Assembly: GCA_044226685.1 (NCBI GenBank)
Contig: JBGAGP010000008.1
Coordinates: forward strand, 5,174 to 69,173
Origin: Dongia_A sp044226685
GTDB taxonomy: Bacteria > Pseudomonadota > Alphaproteobacteria > Dongiales > Dongiaceae
Direction: 5' to 3'
Length of the DNA: 64,000 nt
Shown here: positions 50,528-59,746 of the stretch, piece after piece
Layout: each line of letters opens with the position of its first letter
Position numbering within the stretch: the first letter of the stretch is position 1
Notes under the pieces: model-generated
The model's input: the letters and a program-made list of their open reading frames with translations, nothing else
Databases searched by the model: none
What the model was told of the DNA's origin: nothing
Made by a program: the position numbers and the translations under genes

Positions 50528-51805
50528 ATGCCTAGCCGCCCGCTGCTATCCATCCTGCTGCCGAGCCGGAATCGCCTGGACCTGCTGAAGCTTGCCCTCG
50601 CCTCGATCATCGCCGAGGGCAAGACGCATCTGGAAGTGGTGATCTCCGACAATGCCTCGGACCAGGACTACGCCGGCTATCTGGCGCAAGTGAAGTTCCC
50701 GATCCGCTATATCCGCCATGACCAGCCGCTTTCGGTGACCGAGAACTGGAACCGGGCGCTGGAGGCGGCGGAGGGCCGCTACGTCGTGATGCTGGGCGAC
50801 GACGACGCGCTGTCGCCCGGCTTCGTGCGACGCATCCTCGATGTGGTCGATGCCTTCGACCAGCCCGAGGCCATCTACATGATGGCCTACCACTACGCTT
50901 ATCCCGGCGTCTTTCCCGGCAATCCGCTGGGCTATTTCTGCACGGTCGACAACTCGCCCCTGTTCGCCGAAGCTGGCGAGCCGTACGAGCTCCTGCCGGA
51001 GCGCAGCAGGGAGCTGGCGCGCCAGGCCCTGCGGTTCCGCCATCGCATCAGCTTCAATGCGCAGCATTTCGTCTGGCGGCGCGATTTCGCGCGCCGCGTG
51101 ACGGCGGGACCTTTCTTCCAGTCGCCCTATCCCGATTATTTCGCCTGCTTCATGACCTTCCTGAACGCGAAACGGATGGTCGTGATGCCGACGCCGCAGA
51201 TCATCATCGGCATCGCCCGGCAGTCGTACGGATTCTTTCATGCCAACAACCGCGAGAGCGAAGGCCAGGCAAGTTTCCTCAGCGCCACGCCGGACGAGGC
51301 CGCGCTGACCCAGGGCGACGCCGCGCTGCTCGCGGCGCTGCGCTTTCCCGGCTCGCAGCACTACCGCAACTGGCTGATCGCCGCGCTGCAGACGCGCCGC
51401 GCGATGCAGCCGGCTGAGACGCTGGAGATCGATCCGCGCCGCTACCGCCGCATCCAGCTTGCCACCCTGGCGCATCAGACGGTGCACGCGAAAACCCTGT
51501 CGCGGGCGGATTTCTGGCGGGCCTTGGCGCCACTGCCTACGCGCGACCGGGACTTCGGGCGGCAGATCCTGCGTGCCCATATGACGCTCGACAGGATTGA
51601 AACCGTGCCGCGCGACGCTGCCTTTGCCGGGCTCGAGTCCTTGCTCAGCACCTATTACCCGGCGCGCCTCACCTTTCACGAGGTAGGCAAATACCGGGAC
51701 ATCATGGATGCCTTCGACTGGCTGGCCGAGCGCGATGGCATCGTCAAGGCCGAAGGCGCTATGCCTTCCGTCGCAGGAAGCCCCGCGGGTTCATCGTCAG
51801 CATGA
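50528..51805 (+). CDS. Family 2 glycosyltransferase
   Basis: This 425-residue cytoplasmic enzyme has the GT2 pattern: LSILLPSRNRLDLL at the N-terminus, EVVISDNASDQDY and the metal/sugar-nucleotide motif LGDDDALSPGF. About 200 C-terminal residues do not resemble a known domain. GGAGG precedes the ATG. Its 3' end overlaps the converging hydroxylase-like gene by 47 bases. Confidence 0.8.
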   Translation: MPSRPLLSILLPSRNRLDLLKLALASIIAEGKTHLEVVISDNASDQDYAGYLAQVKFPIRYIRHDQPLSVTENWNRALEAAEGRYVVMLGDDDALSPGFVRRILDVVDAFDQPEAIYMMAYHYAYPGVFPGNPLGYFCTVDNSPLFAEAGEPYELLPERSRELARQALRFRHRISFNAQHFVWRRDFARRVTAGPFFQSPYPDYFACFMTFLNAKRMVVMPTPQIIIGIARQSYGFFHANNRESEGQASFLSATPDEAALTQGDAALLAALRFPGSQHYRNWLIAALQTRRAMQPAETLEIDPRRYRRIQLATLAHQTVHAKTLSRADFWRALAPLPTRDRDFGRQILRAHMTLDRIETVPRDAAFAGLESLLSTYYPARLTFHEVGKYRDIMDAFDWLAERDGIVKAEGAMPSVAGSPAGSSSA

Positions 51806-52508
51806 AGCGCTCGCAGCTGCGGTCGGCATGGAATGCCGCATTCTCGGCGAGGAATGTCTCCACCGCCTCCCACGGCCCGGGGCCGAATTCCGGATAGGAC
51901 GGGTGGCCGTTGATGTTGGTGTCCTCGGCGATGAGGAACCCGCCCGGCGCGATGAAGCGCTGATAAGTCCGCAGTTCCGCCAGCACCTGGTCGCGGCGAT
52001 GGTCGCCGTCGAGGATGACCATGACATTGTCCTTGCCGGCGGCGCGGCGGGCGACCTGGTCGAGGATCGCCGGATCGGTGCTCGACCCGGTGAGATACGT
52101 GATACGCGGATGGCGCGGGCGCGCCGGCGCATGGGTCGCATCGATGTCGATGGTGACGACTTCGCCCAGCCCGACGAGGTCGCAGATGCTGGCTAGGAAC
52201 AGGGCGCTGCCGCCCTTGTAGGTGCCGATCTCGACGATCAGGTCCGGCCGCTCGCGATGGATCAGCTCCTGGTAGATCCACAGATCCATCGGACATTTCA
52301 GCATCTCGTGGCCGAGCCAGGACAGCACGATGGTGTGCAGCCCGCGCCCCTCGTCGAGCTTGCTGTAGTAGAGATCGGAGAAGCGATCGAGGGTCGCGCG
52401 CTCCTCCGCGCTCAGCTGCGGTTCGGCGAAGACCGGGCGATAGCTGCCGGAGACGCGCGGCAGCGGCGCCGACGATCCCCGAAACCAGCGCTTCAACTGT
52501 TCCAGCAC
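51759..52508 (-). CDS. CmcI-like cephalosporin hydroxylase / methyltransferase family protein
   Basis: The product (249 residues) belongs to the SAM-dependent CmcI/rhamnosyl O-methyltransferase-like family: IVEIGTYKGGSALF for cofactor binding, TIDID, VILDGDHRRDQV and APGGFLIAEDTNINGHP. In surface polysaccharide clusters such proteins methylate sugars. The GTG at 52508 is chosen because GGGGAG precedes it; the frame extends to 52574 inside the previous gene. It is the last gene of the leftward sugar operon. Confidence 0.75.
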   Translation of the reverse strand: MLEQLKRWFRGSSAPLPRVSGSYRPVFAEPQLSAEERATLDRFSDLYYSKLDEGRGLHTIVLSWLGHEMLKCPMDLWIYQELIHRERPDLIVEIGTYKGGSALFLASICDLVGLGEVVTIDIDATHAPARPRHPRITYLTGSSTDPAILDQVARRAAGKDNVMVILDGDHRRDQVLAELRTYQRFIAPGGFLIAEDTNINGHPSYPEFGPGPWEAVETFLAENAAFHADRSCERFMLTMNPRGFLRRKA

Positions 52509-52521
52509 GCCATGCTCCCCA

Positions 52522-53625
52522 TCATCGCCCGGTCCTGGCCGGGTCCTTGGCGAAGGTGACACCGATCTTGGCAAAATCCCGCGGCGCCCGCATCAGGTAG
52601 TCGCCCCAGCTCATCACCGCATGGGTGACCCGGGCCTCCGGCGTCATGCTGTCAAAATCCCGCGTCCGGTTGTCGGCCATCAGCAGGTCGCTCTGGTCGC
52701 CGAGGCGGAAGGTCTTGCTGCGCCACCACGCGTCGACGTCATAGCCGGCGCCGTGCCGGTCGACGAGCACCGCACGCAGGCCGCGGCGGCGCAGCTGCCA
52801 GGTCAGGCTGTCGGCGCCGCTTTCCACCTCGCAGGCATCGAGCTTGTCGTTGATCGCAATGCTCTGCGCGCCGATGAAATCCGCCCGCCGCAGCATGAAA
52901 CCGTTGGAGCGGATATGCGGGTTGGGAAAGCGCGGGAATTGCAAGAGGCGGGCCATCGGCTGGCCGTCCTGGGTATAGGTCTCCCAGCGCTGCTGCAATT
53001 GCTGGCGCAGGATGGGCCAGCGCCGGCGCTGCTTCATGTGCTGGCGCGGCCGCTTGATCAGCAAGGCCTTCAGCTTCGACAGTGGGCTGCGTTTGCGCGC
53101 CAGCCGAGCCAGGCCGTTGGCCTTCCAGGCCGGGCATTGCTGCTCAAGGATGAAGTCGAAATAGGCGGCGATGCGCGGATCGTAGGGGATACGATCCTCG
53201 CGGCAGAGCCAGACCATCCGGTTCAGCAACCGGATCGATTCATACATGCTCTCGTAGGACGCGGTGGCGCCTACGATGCCGACATCGGGCAGGCTGGCGT
53301 GGCGGTGCAAGGCGGCCAGCCAGTTGTCGGCCAGGATCTCGGTGAAAGTGTTGATGCAGCAGACATAGTCGTGCGCGATCATGCCGGCGGCGGCGAGATA
53401 GGCGCCGATGTCGAAGCCGGTATCCGGCAGCTCCAGGCCGGTATGTGGCGTGCCGGCAAAGACCGCGCGCGCCTCGGCCAGCGCGGCTGGCTCGGTGAAG
53501 CCCTTGTAGATCACCACCAGGTCATGGGCGATGCCCGCCGGGTGGCTGGCGTAGGATTCGCGGAACTTGCGGAAGGGCTCGAGCCCTTCCGCGCAGCGCG
53601 CGAGATATAAGACAGCGATGGTCAC
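52522..53625 (-). CDS. Glycosyltransferase-like polysaccharide protein
   Basis: The 367-residue product lacks membrane segments. Its N-terminus (HDLVVIYKGF, ELPDTGFDIGAYLAAA, VCCINTFTEIL) resembles the rhamnan-synthesis F / GT-like domain, in which the DIGAY stretch is usual. The C-terminal half (FMLRRADFIG, EVESGADSLTWQLRRRG) fits a sugar-transfer enzyme as well. GTG is the start codon. It lies 21 bases after the methyltransferase gene. The exact role is not clear. Confidence 0.6.
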   Translation of the reverse strand: MTIAVLYLARCAEGLEPFRKFRESYASHPAGIAHDLVVIYKGFTEPAALAEARAVFAGTPHTGLELPDTGFDIGAYLAAAGMIAHDYVCCINTFTEILADNWLAALHRHASLPDVGIVGATASYESMYESIRLLNRMVWLCREDRIPYDPRIAAYFDFILEQQCPAWKANGLARLARKRSPLSKLKALLIKRPRQHMKQRRRWPILRQQLQQRWETYTQDGQPMARLLQFPRFPNPHIRSNGFMLRRADFIGAQSIAINDKLDACEVESGADSLTWQLRRRGLRAVLVDRHGAGYDVDAWWRSKTFRLGDQSDLLMADNRTRDFDSMTPEARVTHAVMSWGDYLMRAPRDFAKIGVTFAKDPARTGR

Positions 53626-53646
53626 GGCTTCAATCCGCGCGGACGG

Positions 53647-54906
53647 TCACAGGAAATCCACCAGCTCTTCCGCGTAGCCGTGGCGCATCCAGTACGGATG
53701 GCGCTGGACCCGGCAGCGCCGGCCGCAGGCGCGCACCGCCTCGAAGACACGGGGCTGGTTGATCTCGTGGTTGATGGACAGGAAGCGGTCGGTCAGCGTG
53801 GCGATCTTGGCCAGGTAGGTGGCGCAGGTGTCCGGCCCGAATTCGGTGATCGAATCGACGTTGAGGATGATGTCGAACCGGCGCTCCAGCGCGTGGAACT
53901 CCTCGGGCGCCATCAGCCGCACCTGGGTCGCTGCGCCTGGCGCCTCGCCCGACAGGCTGACGCACTCGGGTCCCAAGGCGCGCATCAGGAAATAGCCCTG
54001 CGAGATCGCGGTGAAAGGGATGTCGACCAGCGTGTAGTCAGTGAACCCGGCGAGATTGGCGTAATAGGCGGTGCGGCCCAGGCCGCCGCCGATCTCGCAC
54101 ACGCGGAGGCTGGCCGGCGGGCGGTCGCCCGCCAGCTCGCGCAGGCGGTAGGCCTGGTAGGCGGCGTGCACGGCGCGATAGGTGAGCGCGCCGCGCGCGG
54201 TGGCAAGCCCGACATCCAGCGGATAGATCTCCGGGCATTCCAGGGTGAAGCCAAGGCCGTTTTCGACGAGTGGCAGCAACTGGTCGGCATTGAACTTGGC
54301 GCTGGCCAGCCACGGCCCGCCTTCCGGATTCTCCAGTCGCAGCGCCCCGGTCGCCTCGCCCAGGCGGATCAGGTGGTCGAGGATCACCATGCCGTAGCCC
54401 TTGGCGTTGGGGCCGGAATCCTTCAGCTGCTTGATGAACCCCTGGTACAGATTGTCGAAGCCGTAGAAGAGGTGGTTGTCGCCTGGATTGCCGAGGATGT
54501 CGCGGACCTTGGCGACGTCGTCGGCGAGGAAGGCGGCGTGGGATTGGGCGTGGTGCAGCTTGAAGAAATCGCTCCACATGCTGCTGGTGTCGTAGCGAAA
54601 GCGTTCGTTGGCGGAGCGGTAGGCCTGCATCAGGCGCTGGATTTCCGCATCGTTGTCCTGCGGCACGGCAACTTCCGGCCAGCGCACCTTGGCGTCCAGG
54701 TGCTGATAGGGCCGGTGCTTGTGCCAGAGCTGGCGCAGACTGGCTTCGGAAAGCTGGGACGGGGCCTTCTTCTTGCGCTTCTCCGCCTTGCGGGCCTTGC
54801 GGCGCCGTTCGGACGCGCCGCCATCGATAAGGCCGATCAACCGCCGCAGCATTTCGTGCCAACTCCCTGGGCGCCCGCTGGGGCGCACCTCTCCGACATT
54901 CACCAT
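53647..54906 (-). CDS. Putative sugar O-methyltransferase
   Basis: The product (419 residues) has a Lys/Arg-rich N-terminal segment and then a SAM-dependent methyltransferase domain with VCEIGGGLGRTAYY as the cofactor motif and LVDIPFTAISQGYFL, typical of the putative sugar O-methyltransferase family. A second possible start at 54852 has a better-placed GGGAG. It probably methylates the sugar made by the genes upstream or the growing polysaccharide. Confidence 0.75.
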   Translation of the reverse strand: MVNVGEVRPSGRPGSWHEMLRRLIGLIDGGASERRRKARKAEKRKKKAPSQLSEASLRQLWHKHRPYQHLDAKVRWPEVAVPQDNDAEIQRLMQAYRSANERFRYDTSSMWSDFFKLHHAQSHAAFLADDVAKVRDILGNPGDNHLFYGFDNLYQGFIKQLKDSGPNAKGYGMVILDHLIRLGEATGALRLENPEGGPWLASAKFNADQLLPLVENGLGFTLECPEIYPLDVGLATARGALTYRAVHAAYQAYRLRELAGDRPPASLRVCEIGGGLGRTAYYANLAGFTDYTLVDIPFTAISQGYFLMRALGPECVSLSGEAPGAATQVRLMAPEEFHALERRFDIILNVDSITEFGPDTCATYLAKIATLTDRFLSINHEINQPRVFEAVRACGRRCRVQRHPYWMRHGYAEELVDFL

Positions 54907-54931
54907 ACCCCGGCGACCGCTGTAAAGCCGG

Positions 54932-55888
54932 TCAATCGGCGCGCGGCCGGTTTTGCCGCCACCATTCGATCGTCTGCGACAAACCGTCCTCCAGCGACAG
55001 TGCCGGCCGCCAGCCCACCTCGTCGCGCAGGCGGCCGATGTCGGGCACCAGGAAATCCGGGTCGTTGGCCGCGCCGGGTCGCGCGCCGAGCTGGATCAGC
55101 TCCGCCCGGCCGATCATCGCGCCGATGCGCTGGACGAGCTCGGCGATGCTGGTCCGCTGGTCCGAGCCGACATTGACGACACCCTGGACGTCGCTGTCGA
55201 GCAGCGCGGCGAAGGCGGCGCCCAGGTCCCGGGTGTGGAGGAAACTGCGGATCTGGCGGCCGTGGCTGCACGGCGCCGGCCGGCCGGCGAGCAGCGCCAG
55301 GATCACCGACGGCACCAGGCGCTGCTCCGGCTCGTAGGGGCCGAATTGCAGGAACACACGGCCCCAGGCGAAGCTGGCGCCGGATTGCCGGGCGAAGCTG
55401 TCCAGCATGCGCTCCAGCGCCGCCTTGCAGGTGGCATAGGGCGTTGCCGGCGCGGCCGCCTGCAGCACGCTCGGCGAGCGCGTCTCATGGCACAGCCCGG
55501 CGGCGTCCCAGTCGTATTCGGCGCAGGTGCCGGCCACCACCAGGCGGTTGCCGCCCCGTTCGCGGAAGCGGCGGGCGAGGTGCAGGCTGGCCGCCACCCA
55601 GTCGTAGTTGTCGAGCGCCGTCCAATAGACGCCGGGGGTCGCGTTCCAGGCGAAGTGCAGCAGGTGGCTCGGGCGCAGCTCGGCCAGGGCGCGGTCGACT
55701 GCGGCGTGATCGAAGAGGTCGAGGTGGAGATATTCCGCGCCGGCGAGCTCCGCCGGCAGGTCGGACGCCGCCCTCGGCCTGGCGCCGCAGGCGATGACGC
55801 GATAGCCGCGCGCCAGCAGCGGGCCAACCGCCCAGCGGCCGATGAAGCCGGTGGCCCCGGTGATCAGCGCGACCCGCGGCTCAGCCAA
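54932..55888 (-). CDS. NAD-dependent epimerase/dehydratase (sugar 4-ketoreductase-like)
   Basis: This 318-residue extended SDR has TGATGFIGRWAV, the catalytic YATCK pair and the VNVGSDQRTSI region of nucleotide-sugar enzymes. Placed after the 4,6-dehydratase, C-methyltransferase and epimerase genes, it is best read as the 4-ketoreductase that completes a CDP-deoxysugar. It overlaps the upstream epimerase gene by 8 bases. Confidence 0.8.
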   Translation of the reverse strand: MAEPRVALITGATGFIGRWAVGPLLARGYRVIACGARPRAASDLPAELAGAEYLHLDLFDHAAVDRALAELRPSHLLHFAWNATPGVYWTALDNYDWVAASLHLARRFRERGGNRLVVAGTCAEYDWDAAGLCHETRSPSVLQAAAPATPYATCKAALERMLDSFARQSGASFAWGRVFLQFGPYEPEQRLVPSVILALLAGRPAPCSHGRQIRSFLHTRDLGAAFAALLDSDVQGVVNVGSDQRTSIAELVQRIGAMIGRAELIQLGARPGAANDPDFLVPDIGRLRDEVGWRPALSLEDGLSQTIEWWRQNRPRAD

Positions 55889-56423
55889 GATCCGCGTCCA
55901 TCAGCAAAGGCAACGCGGCATCGCGCGGCGAGATCACCGCCGGTGCGAACGGCCAGGCGATGCCGATGGCGGGATCGTCCCAGCGGATACCGCGGGCACC
56001 CTCCGGCTGGAACGGCACGCTGATCTGGTAGAAGACCTCGGCATCGTTGCTCAGCGTCAGGAAGCCGTGCGCGAATCCCTTGGGGATGAAAAGCTGGCGC
56101 CGGTTGGCGGCGGAGAGCTCGACGCCGAACCACTTGCCGCGCGTCGGCGATCCGGCGCGGATGTCCACGATCGCGTCGTAGATGGCGCCCGCGGTGCAGC
56201 GCACCAGCTTGTCCTCTTCGTGCGGCGGCGCCTGGTAGTGCATCCCGCGCAGCGTGCCGCGGGCATGGTTGAAGCTGATGCTGCACTGGTCGAGCGCGGG
56301 GTTCAGGCCGTGCGCCGAGAACTCGGCGCGGCAGAAGGCGCGGGCGAAGAAGCCGCGCGCGTCGGCCTTCGGCTCGATGTCGATGACGCAGGCGCCGGCC
56401 AGGGGCGTCGGCGCGAACTTCAT
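55881..56423 (-). CDS. dTDP-4-dehydrorhamnose 3,5-epimerase (RfbC) family protein
   Basis: The cupin enzyme (180 residues) has the RfbC motifs DARGFFARAFCRAEF, SFNHARGTLRGMHYQ and IPKGFAHGFLTLSND, with catalytic His in GMHYQ and Tyr in VFYQIS. No dTDP-rhamnose genes accompany it. Its neighbours are a CDP-glucose pathway, so it probably epimerises a CDP-4-keto-6-deoxysugar. It overlaps the C-methyltransferase gene by 4 bases. Confidence 0.85.
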   Translation of the reverse strand: MKFAPTPLAGACVIDIEPKADARGFFARAFCRAEFSAHGLNPALDQCSISFNHARGTLRGMHYQAPPHEEDKLVRCTAGAIYDAIVDIRAGSPTRGKWFGVELSAANRRQLFIPKGFAHGFLTLSNDAEVFYQISVPFQPEGARGIRWDDPAIGIAWPFAPAVISPRDAALPLLMDADLG

Positions 56424-57682
56424 GCCTGGACCTGCACGAGCGGCACGGCGGTGACGAAGCAGGCACCCCAGTCCCGCGCCGGCGCCAGCTGGCGGATGAT
56501 CTCGTCCTTGATGTTCCAGGGCAGGATCAGGATGTAGTCCGGCCGCGCCGCCAGCAGGCGCTCCGGCGCCACGATCGGGATGTGGGTGCCGGGCAGCAGC
56601 TTGCCCTGCTTGTGCGGGCTGCGGTCGGCGACCATCGCCACGTCGGCGCTGGTGGCGCCAACGAAATTCAGCAGCGTGTTGCCCTTGGCGGCGGCGCCGT
56701 AGCCCATCACCGTCTTGCCGCTGCGTTTCGCCTCGGCGAAGAAGGCCTTGAGTGCGGCGCTGCATTCCTCCACCCGGCGGGCGAAACGCGCGTAGGTGGC
56801 CATGTCCTCAAGCGCTGCCTCCTCGGCGCGCACCCGGGCGACGTTCGCCGTTTCGGCGCGGCCGGCGGCGGCATGCGCGACATGGATCCGCAGGCTGCCG
56901 CCATGGGTCGGCAGCTCCTCGACATCGTGGATGCCGAGGCCGGCGCGGGCGAAGGCGCGCGCGGCGGCGCCCAGCGAGAAATAGGAATAGTGCTCGTGAT
57001 AGATGGTGTCGAACTCGACATGCTGGATCAGCCGCAGCAGATGCGGGAATTCCAGCGTCGCCGTGCCCGCGGGCTTCAGCAGCCGCGCGATGCCGGCGAT
57101 GAAATCGTTGAGCGCCGGTACATGCGCCAGCACGTTGTTGGCGATGATGAGATCGGCCTGCCGGCCATCGGATGCCAAGCGGTCGGCGACATCCCGGCCG
57201 AAGAACTCGACCAGCGTCGGCACGCCGGCGCGCTCGGCCGCGGCGGCGACGGTGTCGGACGGGTCGATGCCGAGCACCGGAATGCCGGCGGCGGCGAAAT
57301 TGCGCAGCAGGTAGCCGTCGTTGCTGGCGAGTTCAACCACCAGGGAGCCGCGATCGAGGCCGAACCGCTCCGTCGCCATCGCGCAATAGCGGCGCGCATG
57401 CTCGAGCCAGGAATCCGAGAAGGAGGAGAAATAGGCGTAGTCCTTGAACAGCTCCGCCGGCGCCACGTCGGTGTCCAGCTGCACCAGCTTGCAGGCGCGG
57501 CACACCACGGCGCGCAGCGGGTATTTCGCCTCGCGGATATTGGCCGCGTCGCCGGGCAGGTAGTGGTTCGACGGCGGCTGCAGGCCCAGATCGGCGACCA
57601 GGTCGGTCACCGCGGCGCCGCAGCTGCGGCAGGCCTGGCGCAGCACGGCGGTGTCCCGCCCGGCGGTCAACGCGTGGTCCAT
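56420..57682 (-). CDS. Nucleotide-sugar C-methyltransferase
   Basis: This 420-residue protein has three parts seen in sugar 3-C-methyltransferases such as TylC3: an N-terminal zinc-binding region (CRSCGAAV ... CRACKLVQ), a central SAM domain (VVELASNDGYLLRNF), and a C-terminal domain with MGYGAAAKGNTLLNF. The block EHYSYFSLGA contains the catalytic His/Tyr region. It would put a methyl branch on C-3 of the 4-keto-6-deoxysugar made by RfbFG. The start at 57682 is two bases after the rfbF stop; the much longer frame is a shadow. Confidence 0.85.
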   Translation of the reverse strand: MDHALTAGRDTAVLRQACRSCGAAVTDLVADLGLQPPSNHYLPGDAANIREAKYPLRAVVCRACKLVQLDTDVAPAELFKDYAYFSSFSDSWLEHARRYCAMATERFGLDRGSLVVELASNDGYLLRNFAAAGIPVLGIDPSDTVAAAAERAGVPTLVEFFGRDVADRLASDGRQADLIIANNVLAHVPALNDFIAGIARLLKPAGTATLEFPHLLRLIQHVEFDTIYHEHYSYFSLGAAARAFARAGLGIHDVEELPTHGGSLRIHVAHAAAGRAETANVARVRAEEAALEDMATYARFARRVEECSAALKAFFAEAKRSGKTVMGYGAAAKGNTLLNFVGATSADVAMVADRSPHKQGKLLPGTHIPIVAPERLLAARPDYILILPWNIKDEIIRQLAPARDWGACFVTAVPLVQVQA

Positions 57683-57684
57683 GC

Positions 57685-58458
57685 TCAGTCCCAGACCTTC
57701 CATGGCGCCCTGCCGGATTGCCAGGCTTCCTCGAGCGCGAGCTTGTCGCGCAAGGTGTCCATCGGCTGCCAGAAGCCGTGATGGACCCAGCCCTCCAGCT
57801 CGCCCTCCGCCGCCAGGCGCTCCAGGGGCGCCCGCTCCCAGATCGTCTGGTCGCCCTCGACGTAGTCGACCACCGATGGCTGCAGGACGAAGTATCCGCC
57901 ATTGATCAGCCCGCCATCGGCCATCGGTTTTTCCTCGAACGAGGTGACACGACTGCCCTGCAGGTGGATGCGGCCAAAGCGCGCCGGCGGATGCACGCAG
58001 GCGATGGTCGCCTTCTTGCCGTGGGCGCGGTGAAACGCGACCTCCGCCTTGACGTCGAGGTCGGCGACACCGTCGCCATAGGTCATGCAGAATGGCTCGC
58101 CGGGATCGAGGTGCTGTGCCGCGCGCTTCAGGCGGCCGCCGGTCATCGTGTCCTCGCCGGTATCGATGAGGGTGACGCGCCAGTTGTCGGCCCGCGCGCG
58201 ATGGTGCTCGACCTTGTTGTGGCGCATGTCGAAAGTGACGTCGGCGTTGTGCAGGTAGTAGTTGGCGAAATATTCCTTGATCAGGTAGCCCTTGTAGCCG
58301 AGGCAGACGATGAAATCGCTGATCCCGTGATGGGAATAGTGCTTCATGATGTGCCAGAGGATCGGCAGGCCGCCGATCTCGACCATCGGCTTGGGGCGCG
58401 CGCTGGTTTCCTCGGCCAATCTGGTTCCCTTGCCGCCGGCCAGGATCACGCACTTCAT
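57685..58458 (-). CDS. rfbF: Glucose-1-phosphate cytidylyltransferase
   Basis: RfbF makes CDP-glucose from CTP and glucose-1-phosphate. The 257-residue product has the nucleotide motif LAGGKGTRLAEET and blocks ARPKPMVEIGG, CMTYGDGVADLD and FVLQPSVVDYVEGD that separate it from other sugar nucleotidyltransferases. It overlaps rfbG by 4 bases, the usual arrangement. Confidence 0.92.
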   Translation of the reverse strand: MKCVILAGGKGTRLAEETSARPKPMVEIGGLPILWHIMKHYSHHGISDFIVCLGYKGYLIKEYFANYYLHNADVTFDMRHNKVEHHRARADNWRVTLIDTGEDTMTGGRLKRAAQHLDPGEPFCMTYGDGVADLDVKAEVAFHRAHGKKATIACVHPPARFGRIHLQGSRVTSFEEKPMADGGLINGGYFVLQPSVVDYVEGDQTIWERAPLERLAAEGELEGWVHHGFWQPMDTLRDKLALEEAWQSGRAPWKVWD

Positions 58459-59552
58459 CGGCCCATCCCCTGTTTCCGCGGCGCTTCCCGCGCCAGTGCT
58501 TCATAGGCCTCGATCTGGGCGCGCGAATAGTCGAGCATGTCGCGGCCGTCGCGATGGGCGCGATACCAGCCGGCGGTCCATTCCAGCGCGCGATCGAGGT
58601 CAAGGCGCGGCCGCCAGCCGAGGCTGCGCTCGGCCAAGGCGGAAGAGAGCGTGAGGGTCTTCGCTTCCGGCGCCGCCGCCTCATTCTGCGCGGTCCAGCC
58701 GGGCTTGCCGGCGAAATGCGCGCTGAAGGCGTCGACGATGCGCGACACGCTGCGGAAGGAGTCCGGGTCGGGGCCGAAATTGACCGCCTGCGGGGCATTC
58801 GCCGGGTCGCGCATCAGCGCCTCGACCAGGAGCAGATAGCCGCCGAGCGGCTCCAGCACATGCTGCCAGGGGCGCACCGCCTCGGGATAGCGCAGGATCA
58901 CCTGCTGCCGGCGGTCGAGCGCCCGCACGCAATCGGGAATCAGGCGGTCCGCCGCCCAGTCGCCGCCGCCGATGACATTGCCGGCGCGCGCCGTGGCCAG
59001 CCCGCGGTCGGCCGGCCAGAAGCTGTCGCGGAAGCACTGCGTCACCAGTTCGACGCAGGCCTTGCTGTTGCTGTAGGGGTCGTGGCCGCCGAGCCGGTCG
59101 GTCTCGACGAAGGGCCGGCCAGCCTCGCTGTTCTCGTAGACCTTGTCGCTGGTGACGACCAGGACGCTGTGCAGCCCGGGCAGGCCGCGCGCGGCGTCCA
59201 GCAGATGGGCAGTGCCCATGACATTGGCGGCGAAGGTGCCGACCGGATCGGCATAGGAGGCGCGCACCAGAGGTTGCGCGGCCATGTGGATCAGGATCTC
59301 CGGCGCCGCCTCCGCCACCACCCGGCCGACCAGGGCCGCGTCGCGGATATCGCCCAAAGTGGAGACTGCCAGATCCTTGCCGATCAGGTCCCACAAACTG
59401 GGCTCGGTCGGCGGCGCGAGGGCCAGCCCGTGCACTTGCGCACCAAGGTTCCTGAGCCAGAGCGCCAGCCAGGCCCCCTTGAATCCGGTGTGGCCGGTCA
59501 ACAGGACCCGGCGGTTGCGCCAGAATGCGCTGGATGGATTCGATCCCGGCAT
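58455..59552 (-). CDS. rfbG: CDP-glucose 4,6-dehydratase
   Basis: RfbG converts CDP-glucose to CDP-4-keto-6-deoxyglucose. The 365-residue extended SDR has GHTGFKGAWLALWL at the N-terminus, YSNSKACVE with catalytic Tyr and Lys, and ARAGNVIGGGDWA, all typical of the enzyme. It is the first gene of the leftward sugar operon. No RfbH-type 3-dehydrase follows, so a 3-deoxysugar is not the likely product. Confidence 0.92.
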   Translation of the reverse strand: MPGSNPSSAFWRNRRVLLTGHTGFKGAWLALWLRNLGAQVHGLALAPPTEPSLWDLIGKDLAVSTLGDIRDAALVGRVVAEAAPEILIHMAAQPLVRASYADPVGTFAANVMGTAHLLDAARGLPGLHSVLVVTSDKVYENSEAGRPFVETDRLGGHDPYSNSKACVELVTQCFRDSFWPADRGLATARAGNVIGGGDWAADRLIPDCVRALDRRQQVILRYPEAVRPWQHVLEPLGGYLLLVEALMRDPANAPQAVNFGPDPDSFRSVSRIVDAFSAHFAGKPGWTAQNEAAAPEAKTLTLSSALAERSLGWRPRLDLDRALEWTAGWYRAHRDGRDMLDYSRAQIEAYEALAREAPRKQGMGR

Positions 59553-59704
59553 GAGGGTGACGGCCGCCTGCTACTTCTGAACGCAATTTCGGCGGATTCG
59601 CCGCGCGCTCCCTGCGACCATCTACTGGCGGAAAGGCCCCCTGGCAAGCCGGACTTTACCGCCAGGGGCGGATCGGAACAAACAGAGAAAGAGTGCTGGC
59701 AGGT

Positions 59705-59734
59705 CCGGGCCCGGCACGAGGCGGCCGGGCCCGG
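59705..59734 (-). terminator. Hairpin after the HerA-type ATPase gene
   Basis: Two copies of CCGGGCCCGG (59705-59714 and 59725-59734), each self-complementary, can pair with each other across a 10-base loop. The structure begins 12 bases after the ATPase stop on the - strand and is followed there by a pyrimidine-rich stretch. It probably ends that transcript before the sugar operon. Confidence 0.55.
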
Positions 59735-59746
59735 GGAATGGTTGGT

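Noticed and set aside
55881..56423. dTDP-rhamnose pathway
   Set aside because: rmlA, rmlB and rmlD are absent nearby; the RfbC-like gene sits in a CDP-glucose cluster.
57683..58798. Long leftward frame joined to the C-methyltransferase (792 residues in total)
   Set aside because: It is a shadow of rfbF and rfbG, which have clear family motifs in other frames.
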